This document shows, in pieces, positions 55,752 through 64,000 of a stretch of 64,000 bases of DNA (the stretch's first letter is position 1; the number at the start of each line of letters is the position of its first letter). The stretch covers positions 3,906,001-3,970,000 of the forward strand of contig OX381710.1 in NCBI GenBank assembly GCA_947462335.1. The letters run 5' to 3'. A program made the translations under genes and the position numbers. The notes under the pieces are model-generated. The model made no database searches, was not told the origin of the DNA, and saw only the letters and a program-made list of their open reading frames with translations. The DNA comes from Harmothoe impar. Lineage: Eukaryota; Annelida; Polychaeta; Phyllodocida; Polynoidae.

Positions 55752-56880
55752 AATGTTATTAAAGAAAAAGATCTGAAGGAATCTAATGCTACATTTTAAC
55801 CCTGTTTTATTTCTTTTGTGTAGTATAAAAAAAAATCATTTTAAGGCCTGATGACATGTTATATTCATGTTTAGCCAAATAGAGCATGTTGACATTTTCT
55901 CCATACACGTTTAGTATGGTGCATGGCATGTTTGGGCCAGTTCCAGGACAGAAGACCAGTTCAGACAGAAGACCTTGATGTTCACCTTGTGGGGTATGAC
56001 AGATGGTGCAGAGACAATGAGTCCTGACTTAATTATTGCCTCCAATGCAATTATGGAGCATGCCAATTGGCAAACCATGGGGTACCAAGGACAAGCAGGG
56101 CTGGGGCAGGAGCAGGGTCATCCCACTCACACCCACAATTGGACATTGGTTTTTAGAGTATAGCCAGCCTTAAAATTTGTGTAAGGTTGCAGCCTTTGAC
56201 TCCTGAATTACTAAATGACAGTTTGACCCGGAAACCTATCTGATATCATTGTCCTCTATCTTCATTCTTGTCAAATGCCCCTAAATTAGGTGATTTAGAA
56301 AACCAAACTGCTTTTATCATTGATAATCAGAGCCTGTTTCAAACTGCAGAAATGCCTCTTATTCAGACTCCCAAACCCTCAGCACTGGTTTCAGATCTGC
56401 TTATTTCCCCTACCCGATCCATTATCTTTCCCTTCCTATTCCAGTAGTACATCTAGTAGTGTCATCTTATTTGCTCACAATCATGAAACATGCACTTATT
56501 ACGTATTACATGATTGCAAACTGGAATCTGAGCAGAGTTCCCTGCAGGCATGATCTTGGAGGAATGATTGCCACCAAGGATTGGGAGCATGTTACTACAC
56601 CCTTTGCCTTGCAGACATGATAATGGCTACCAGACAGTGACTCTAGCTAGTCAGGACAGCTGACATACAGATCCAGGTAGGACTGAGATCAGACCCTGAC
56701 CTCAGACTCAGGTCTGGGCAGCAGCGTGTCAGTGTACCCTTAATGATGTGACTAACAGGACCATCGTTATGTCAGCTTGTAGCTACAGCATGTTGTGTCA
56801 ACACGGGCAGCCCAATCTAGGAGGCACGTGTAGAGTCACCTGCAAAATTACACAAGGATCTTTTTTTCCCATCATCCGTT
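55752..56880. other. Host sequence right of E2, no gene seen
   Basis: Begins with the AATGTT TSD. No long frame, RNA gene or clear repeat is visible. It resembles the rest of the gene-poor background. Confidence 0.4.
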
Positions 56881-57996
56881 CATGTCTGGTAACCCAGATA
56901 CCCCCCCCCCCCCATCGCCTCCTGCACTCCTGCAAGATACTGCAAGAGAGTAAGATTAAGAAGTCTGCATGAATATGGACCGAACCTCATGCACAGCAGT
57001 ATTACACAAAGATCTTTTTCTACATGGTGGATAAAAACCTATGCCCCAACTCACCACTGCAACAGGCGAGGAATAGTCAGGGAAGGGTCATATAGTTAAA
57101 GCAGGGTAGTCTGTCATGGGGCACAATAAGTCATTTCCAATTCTACACTAGGATACTTTACCTCCATTAATTGGTCTGAGCCCCACACCCACCCATCCCC
57201 TCCCTCCTCCAACTAGAAGCTGCAACAGGAGGATTAGAACCTGTTAAAGCATTCTTTGACTATGCAATTTTTTGGTTTGATACCCGATTGCACTGTGTTG
57301 TTGCATCATATTGACAAGCGTTTTTAACACAACATGCCATCCTTTAAGAGTTTTGACCGGGATGAAGCAGGGAGGCAGAGGGCTAATCAGGAAGAAGTCC
57401 TGCCATGGAGTTTGGAATCATAACTGTACAACTCAGGCATGAGAATAGATACAGTACCTACAAAAAGTATAAGGCAGAATATGATCCTATCCCCATTAGA
57501 GTTGCATCTTGCCATACCCTTTGAAAACATGATGCACAAATGCAACCCTGGTGAATTTAAATGAAGTGCTGCATCCTTGCATAACCCTACCTGCTGGGAG
57601 TTTGTCAATCGTAAAAAACTCTCCAGGGCTGCATTCATGCTTCCAGATGACAAAGGGCATAGCTAGTTAATTATAAAAAAGTGTATTTGGGATATCCTAG
57701 TTTTACTTCCATCCTGCAGTAGGGGGTGGAACAAGGCCTCAGTGTCAACAGCAGTACCAGTTGAGAAAGAGACCCATTCTTTGTCATCATGGTTTAATCT
57801 TGTTTGGGAGTATAAATAGCTTCTGTTCCGGGCTCATGAAGGGATATCGCTTTTTACTACCACTACAGACTGTTTATTTAGACTCCCCCTCTCTGTCTGG
57901 ATTCAGAGTCTGGGAACATCATGCAACTAGAATCTATTTCAATTCAATAGTTATAAACCTTTGTGAGGGACACGGTTTCTCCGAAAATGACGTATT

Positions 57997-58068
57997 CGGA
58001 GACACCGGGACTCGAACCCGGGGCCTTCCGCTTGCCAAGCGACTGCTCTACCACTGAGCTACATCCCC
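57997..58068 (-). tRNA. tRNA-Ala-like (GGC anticodon) or SINE head
   Basis: 72 bases fold as a complete cloverleaf: 7-bp acceptor with G3·U70, D-arm GCTC/GAGC, anticodon loop TTGGCAA, and T-arm CCGGG-TTCGAGT-CCCGG. Box A TAGCTCAGTGG and box B GGTTCGAGTCC are perfect, and TTTT follows within about 15 bases. G3·U70 is the alanine identity pair. Anticodon GGC is rarely or never used for Ala in eukaryotic nuclear genomes, the 27-43 pair is mismatched, and the discriminator is G rather than A. It may therefore be a tRNA-derived SINE or a pseudogene. The unit lies in a segment of about 250 bp absent from block D1. Confidence 0.7.
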
Positions 58069-58508
58069 TTGTCCTATCAGATAGACCGTGTCTTACGTTA
58101 CTGGATCGGTATGGTACAGAAGGGCGCAGGATTACCCGAGTGATACCACCTTGCGGGTTTACCACCGAGGCACGGGGAATCCGGCCCCTACACCTTTAAG
58201 AATTAATACTTTCTATCACACAAAGGGGCATTTTCCATAGTGCTGATACTTCAAGTATAAACAATAAAGGAATATCTTTTGTTAGCATTCGCAATTGTAA
58301 ATGAGATTTTTGGTCAGGAGATGGAAAATGACACCTTTTAGTTCTTTACTTAATAATGACAATTGTTTAGTTTATGTTTTGTTATACTCCTGTATTATAG
58401 GAGTACCAATATATAGTTAGATCACTAGAGTAGGATGGGTGATCTAGACTGTCAATTTTCAATTGTTAAAAGCAGACTGGTGAGTAAAGAGGGAAGCTTA
58501 ATGATCAC

Positions 58509-58536
58509 CTGATGAAGGCAACCACCCTGCCAAAAC
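58509..58536 (+). other. Hammerhead-ribozyme-like core, degenerate
   Basis: CTGATGA is followed by a short stem (GGCA ... TGCC) and AAAAC, where a hammerhead core needs GAAAC. CTGATGAAGGC ... GCC ... AAACGTTG is a phrase often seen at the ends of Penelope-like retroelements. With the G replaced, the copy is probably inactive. No reverse transcriptase is seen nearby. Confidence 0.35.
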
Positions 58537-59939
58537 GTTGTTAACTCAACATGGTAAAATAAAAGCCATATAAAAACAAAGTTTTGTCTATCTAGTTGTG
58601 TCTATTATATGATTATCATTAATGATTAAAAATCTTCATACAACATCATGGTCTAATAATTCAGCACAGGAAATATTTGCTCATTTTAGAGACAGACAGC
58701 AACATTGGCTTGACTATGAGGAACATCAACAATTTTTCAAAGTAATCATGCAGCTTGAAAAGTGTTTTAAGTAGAATCATCAGATGTATGTAGTAGAGCT
58801 GATACCCCACTGCCACACTGGACGTGCCCATTGTATATAAACAGTACCTTTCCATATTTGCTTTGCATCACCTCAGTGTCAACAATTAAGACGAGCACCT
58901 CAGAAGGCTTTAGAAGGCTACCTATCAAGGTTGTTTGTGGTTGATTAGACTCGTGACTGATCATACACAAAGGTCTTGCTGCTGGGTGGACAGAGCAAGG
59001 GAGGCAGGGAAAGCAATGGGGGTGAGGGGGAACTTGGGTACATGTATCTGGAAGATGCAGTCAAAGCATTGGTGTGGCTGAGGAAGTTATGTGAGACAGA
59101 AGATGCTGAAATGAGTCATGTGAACTCAGCAGACTCATCCAGGCTAAAAGGACATTGCCACATGAGAATACAACCAGCAGGAAAGAGAGGCCTGGGAGAG
59201 ATGAAGAGAATAATTCTGCTATAGTGAAGAGGTGCCATCAAACTAGATAGTGTGTGTGTGTGTATGTAGAAGGATTCATCAGGAGATGTGATAGTGCCAT
59301 TAGGACATTGCCCACAAGAATAACACCTGCAGAGGGGATCGGACCTGGATATGAAACTGCTGGTGGTGAGGGCTCTGTCATCAGAAACAAGTCTGGGTAG
59401 GGCGAGGACTCCGCGTTTCAGGGTAAAGTGCCTCTAGTTGTATTGTTAGCAATCACCAGCATTTGATGCCGTCACCATCTAGGTGTGTGTGGGTGTGTAG
59501 GTGTACAGGTTTTGTGTGCAGGGTGTTTAGTTGAATTAGGATTTAGACAAATCAAGACTCATCAGTTCAATGCATTACATTGGGACCTGCCTCATCTGAT
59601 GAAATCCCTTCCTACTCTCCTTAACTATTCAGTGAATTACAAATAAGCTTTAAATAGACACAAGAATACTATCATTATAATGCATCACAGAATGAACATA
59701 ACCATTTAAACTTTAATTGTTTAATTGCATTTTGTGTGTGTGAAAACTAGAAGGGGTTGTGCATGCCAAGTGGTAATAGACTACAATGAGAAAAGGTAAA
59801 ATGGATGGTTCTGATGGTTAGATACATGGTGCACAATGTAACATATCAACACTCCCCTTTACCTCCTAATAATGTATAAAGGCATTGTTTAGCATGCAGT
59901 AAATTATTCACATTTAGTTATGTCCATCATTATCCACAC

Positions 59940-62900
59940 TCCTCTGGTAGCAATTTCCCACAAGGCTATTCAAAATGGTGAGCAGGGAAGACAATTACAG
60001 CTGGGTCTTGTGGAATCCAACACCGAGCAATTCAAAATGCACAATTGAACCCCTCAGTCATACACATGTTGACACAGTGTTTTAGATATAGCTTATCCGG
60101 AGACCATTCTGTAATACCACTTTGAAAATGATGGTCATGCCTTTTCTGGTTGTCCTTATAATACCTCAGCCTAGTGCCTTTCTTGAATCTAGTTTGAATC
60201 ATAATTTTCTAGTTACTATTTACTATTTTCTACCATACAGACAACTTTAACCAGGATCCAGATTCAAACCTGGAACCACTTGGTTCCTTCTCCAGAGTCA
60301 CAGGATAGATGTAACATGTGTGTCTGAATCTAAGCCTGGTATGCCCTCAGCTGAACACAAATTATATAGTCCCTGTACCCTATTTATTAGCAATCTAAAA
60401 GACAATGTATGCTTGCGGAACATGCCCCAGTTCTCTCATCCCTCTGTTGTCCTCAAATTTGAGCCTTTGTCTTTAGTCACTTTAATGAGGCATGACAAAT
60501 GCCTCCATCTTTGGTTGGAAATGAAATAATCAGATTGTCTCCAATGTCTGATTTTCATACTGTCTGGTTTTTGATGCAGAATTTGGCCATTATCATCATT
60601 GTTTTGCATGGATGATGCCCTAGCCAGTAACTCACAAGTGCTATATTCAAACATTATTCTGACCTCGAGAGATAAAAGCTGGAAGGATTGCCTAATGCAT
60701 TAATGCATTTGAGACTCATGGAACTAAACATTGAATGGGTCAAAGATGTGTCTGGTACTACCTTGGAGAAATCAACAGCCTTTGTGAGCCTTGCCAACAG
60801 CACAGAGACAAGATATGTTTTATAAGGTTTGAAATGTTTTCATTGCCAAGATCACAGCATATACATGTGGATGATATATGTGTGTAGGTTTCTGTTCTTT
60901 ATGGGAAATGGTTGGATAGTTAGACCATATTAACCTAAAGGTGCCAATATGTACATTGATGATTTATATTGTGTCGGCTACTGTTATTAAGGAGAAATTG
61001 CTTCAACACTTAGTCACCAAATTTTCCTTTGAGCGTCATCACATAAAGTAATAATTAATGTATAATTACGACAGACCATTATGGTAACGGGATAAAAAGG
61101 ATAAAGAACTTCACTCTGTGGATTGTGCATTGATCAAGAGAGTAAGGTTGTGTTATTCAATTGGATTGATGAGGTGTTTCGTAGATACGAACATGCATGT
61201 TTAACTGTAATTGAATAGTCATCTAATAGTCATAACAAACCAAAATAAGTTTCAGACCACCTGCACTTCAGCCTATTAACTCCAGAGAAAATAGGGAAAC
61301 AATGTAACTAGCTTTAGATAACCTGCACCTTATCCTGCCCTCAGTATCTTTAACACCATGCATATAAAGATGCTAGAACCCTTTAATGAAGGATTTATAC
61401 ATCAAATGGGGTATATTGATTATGCGAACTCATCTGCATGGACATGGATTTTCAGAGAATATTGCCTATTACATTCTTGGGCAGGTGCTTATCTATAAAC
61501 CAATGTACATCAATGGCCAGGACAATCTCTGAAACTCTACTCTATGCTAGAGCATGATATTACTTGTTTCCAATTCGTGAGGTGCTACATTCAAACATCA
61601 GGCAATTCCATCACACTTTGGCACAAGATCCATCAGTGGGAATTGTTAGGGTGTGAGGGTGACCCTAAGGGCAGTCTCTAATCTCCAAGCAGAGTACATA
61701 CAACTGTCTCTGGACTTTCCCAAATCTAAGTCCTAAAGCCCATCAGCACTGCTACGGTAGGAGCTAGACACACCTGACAGGGGCATAGTAGAGAAGATGC
61801 AGCGATTAGGGCCCATAGCCACCGCAACACGCACCTCAAGTCTTAGCACTTATACAGAAAGTGACGCCACATCAGTCTTTAGGGATAAAGGGCTGGGAGC
61901 GGAAGATAGCTTCTTAGCCAAGGGAATGATTCCAATTGGCTAGACACATGCGATAACCTTTTGGTGAGCTGTGGGCTGCAGTGAATGGTTTTGTTCAGGG
62001 AAAGGGATGTATGTAAAGGAGGGTCCAAGACCATAGCTTTATTGATGGAGTGGGTTAGAACTTTCATGGAATCAGTGGACTGACATGCTCTTAATTATAA
62101 AGCATATACGATCCACAGAACAAAGGCTAAGGGATGAACTATTTACGTAACAGCTATTTGCAATACAATTACTTCTTTTATAACCCAACTGGTAGTCATT
62201 ATTCCCTTTTCTACACTTGGTGTCCCTGGAAAGCAGATGTCTCTTTCTTTGTATCACTCAAGGACATTTCAACATTTCCGCCATCCGTGTTATGGACTTT
62301 CAATGCCTTGACTGACTCTTTATGCAGCTTTTCCCCAGAGCTGTGTTGGGTAGGGAAGGATGGTGTATACACCCCTTACAGGGAGGTGTCAGTGGATGAA
62401 TAGCCATCAGAAAACAGCGATTAGATTGTGTGTTGGTCTGCCCAATCACAAGGAATATAAACTGATAATCTAAAAGCTCAAGGCATCAGTCTGTAGTTGC
62501 TCTCCCAGGTTAGTCATATTAGCCAGAATGACAAACTGATTTTCAAAAGGCAAAACAGATATGACTTAGACCCAATACCAATAGGTATGTTACTACTGAC
62601 TATACCTAGCTATTGTCGGCCATGACAGGAGTAAAAAAATGAATACCCAGGTCTGTCACTATCAACTAAGTTCTGGACTTCAAAGATAATCAGTGCCGTT
62701 GCACCTAAGAGAGCGAAAAACCTAGCACACCTGGTCAACCTCTGAGTTGCCATAATGTAGAACTTTGTTGAGAGCCTTGAGAGTTGTTAGTGAGAAACAA
62801 TAGCCTGGTGGTGCTCAGGTGTTGGTGCTGCTGACATCAGGTGGACACTCAGCCTCCCATGTGACTGGTTTCTCAATTGTCTACACAACAGAAGTTCCAA

Positions 62901-62970
62901 ACTGGTTCATTTACCAACTAGAAGAATAACAGAGCCCATCCTGCATTTGCCACTTCTCTGTCTCCCACTG
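59940..62970 (+). repeat. Fourth unit (A4-C4-B4)
   Basis: 59940-61145 matches block A (AATCCAACACCGAGC at 60016, CATCCCTCTG near 60437), 61685-62060 matches C2, 62200-62460 matches B (TCAGTGGATGAATAGCC), and 62780-62960 matches the end of B (GTTAGTGAGAAACAATAGCC). The order is the same as in the other units; copies are shortened and diverged. No gene is seen. Confidence 0.65.
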
Positions 62971-63237
62971 TTTGCTTAAATTTGTCTCTCTGCTGTATAA
63001 ACATGTGATGCTGCAGGTAAGAGAAGGAGGCAGGAACTGATTAAAGTAGATATGAATTTCTCGGGGAGCATGGTCCCTCGTATTCCAAGTACCAGATCTT
63101 ATCGGTGTAGGGGGGAAAAAGAGGTATGGAGGTGTCAGGAGCTATATAACTCCATCTAGGAGCTGGATGGTCTTCACAGGGGAGATCCTCACAGGACAGG
63201 CTACACTTGGTAGAATTTGTAATGTTACAGACCACAG

Positions 63238-64000
63238 CTAATTGCTAATTTTTCCACACAACAACTCCTGTCTGACTAGTTTGTCCATCTTCACCTTAGC
63301 CTTGCCCTTGGTAATGGAATCATAATTTTTTCTCAAGTATGATTGATCAAAATCAGCATCTACAATTCTGAAACCATCCCGAACACCTTCAAAAATATAT
63401 ACCGCTTCAGGATCCACTCCACCATCGTGGTTGAAGCATTCGTCAAAGAAAACACATGGATTTAATTGTACCTGCATGTCCTCCAATCTATGCCTGCCAC
63501 TGCACTTATCTCCACATGGACGACTAAACAACCTGCCATCGTGCAATAAGGAACTCTTTACCTTAGGTAACTGCACTGTCACTGGTGGGCGATAATGGGG
63601 AAACACGTCTCTACTGCCGCTACTTGACCACAACTGCACGTAATCCTCCATTATCACATTCTCTGAGTTGACCTCCATCTCTTCACAATAAATACAATTG
63701 TCCAGACCATGCGAGGAACACGATGTAAACGATAAATCGATGCCCGAATCACAACTCTCGGAATCCATTCCTTGTCCGCCGCCATTTTGAATGATGACGT
63801 CACCAGTCTCGTCTGACCTCTCGTTTGAACTCTCGCGCCCTTCTCGCTCCGCGGGATTCAAGATGGCGGCGCCCACAAAAGGGGCGTGACCGTCAACAAA
63901 CACCGAAACTTCGCTAGTTTTTTCTGAATTACTCACTTTACCGACCAAATTCCTGCCGACAGAACCCAGGTCAAGTTCCTCGGTCAAGATGCCACCAGAA
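63238..64000 (-). CDS. Partial retroelement protein, DIRS/YR-like pre-RT region
   Basis: The frame is open to the right edge of the window, so the start lies outside; TTG at 63987 is not a convincing start. The last ~60 residues (VYIFEGVRDGFRIVD, LRKNYDSI, LVRQELLCGKIS) match the segment just before the reverse transcriptase core in a DIRS-like family common in marine invertebrates. Upstream there is a Cys/His-containing part (CSSHGLDNCIYCEE, RPCGDKCSGRHR). The frame stops at 63238 where the RT domain should begin, and no RT motif follows on either frame to 63040. It is either a truncated copy or a host-domesticated fragment. A CRE-like TGACGTCA and an AAGATGGCGGC motif lie inside at 63794 and 63862. 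Confidence 0.55.
   Translation of the reverse strand, partial: SGGILTEELDLGSVGRNLVGKVSNSEKTSEVSVFVDGHAPFVGAAILNPAEREGRESSNERSDETGDVIIQNGGGQGMDSESCDSGIDLSFTSCSSHGLDNCIYCEEMEVNSENVIMEDYVQLWSSSGSRDVFPHYRPPVTVQLPKVKSSLLHDGRLFSRPCGDKCSGRHRLEDMQVQLNPCVFFDECFNHDGGVDPEAVYIFEGVRDGFRIVDADFDQSYLRKNYDSITKGKAKVKMDKLVRQELLCGKISN

Larger units (their letters stand above)
56880..59600 (+). repeat. Duplicated block D2
   Basis: Partial colinear matches to D1 at 33900-35700. It is interrupted by the tRNA-containing segment at about 57950-58200, which D1 lacks. Confidence 0.5.

Overview
The window is gene-poor, repeat-rich metazoan nuclear DNA. A marine invertebrate is likely, but I cannot name the species. Evidence: no operons or dense coding anywhere, many short inverted-repeat elements, LINE and DIRS-like remnants, a eukaryotic pol III tRNA-type unit, and two Polinton/Maverick-type insertions.

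Host background (1-7.6, 17.2-44.3 and 55.8-64 kb). I see no intact host gene. Most of it is a set of diverged copies of large blocks that keep the same order, called A, C and B here. They lie at about 1.8-7.6 + 17.2-19.7, 20.0-28.9, 29.0-32.6, 38.8-40 and 59.9-63.0 kb. A further block D lies at about 33.9-35.7 and 56.9-59.6 kb, and an inverted piece of B at 37.7-38.5 kb. Comparing paralogous copies exposes later insertions with clean target-site duplications (TSDs).

Element E1 (7627-17206, TSD CATATT). It is 9.58 kb with about 705-bp, almost identical terminal inverted repeats (TIRs), but it holds no recognisable capsid, integrase or polymerase gene. It carries dense promoter-like arrays in the TIRs, a TATA promoter feeding a CAG/GCA repeat tract, a hairpin of about 375 bp, internal duplications and nested MITEs.

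Element E2 (44300-55751, TSD AATGTT). It is 11.45 kb and its outer ~80 bp are nearly the same as those of E1. On the minus strand, from right to left, it encodes an orphan 219-aa protein, an A32/FtsK-like packaging ATPase, a small membrane protein, a poly-Ala protein of a conserved but uncharacterised family, a D,D35E integrase with a chromodomain, a penton-like minor capsid protein, a PX-like core protein, and a double-jelly-roll capsid protein fused in frame to an adenain-type cysteine protease. No protein-primed DNA polymerase B is visible. One plus-strand gene encodes an Ala-rich protein near the right TIR. A 1,024-bp foldback transposon with CACAGTG ends and a 5-bp TSD sits in its leader. 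A premature stop and a lost start codon show that E2 has begun to decay.

The most interesting reading is a polymerase-less Polinton-like virus (E2) together with a long gene-free relative (E1) that has the same ends and could be its satellite. Both carry TIRs packed with host transcription-factor motifs and outward-facing poly(A) signals.
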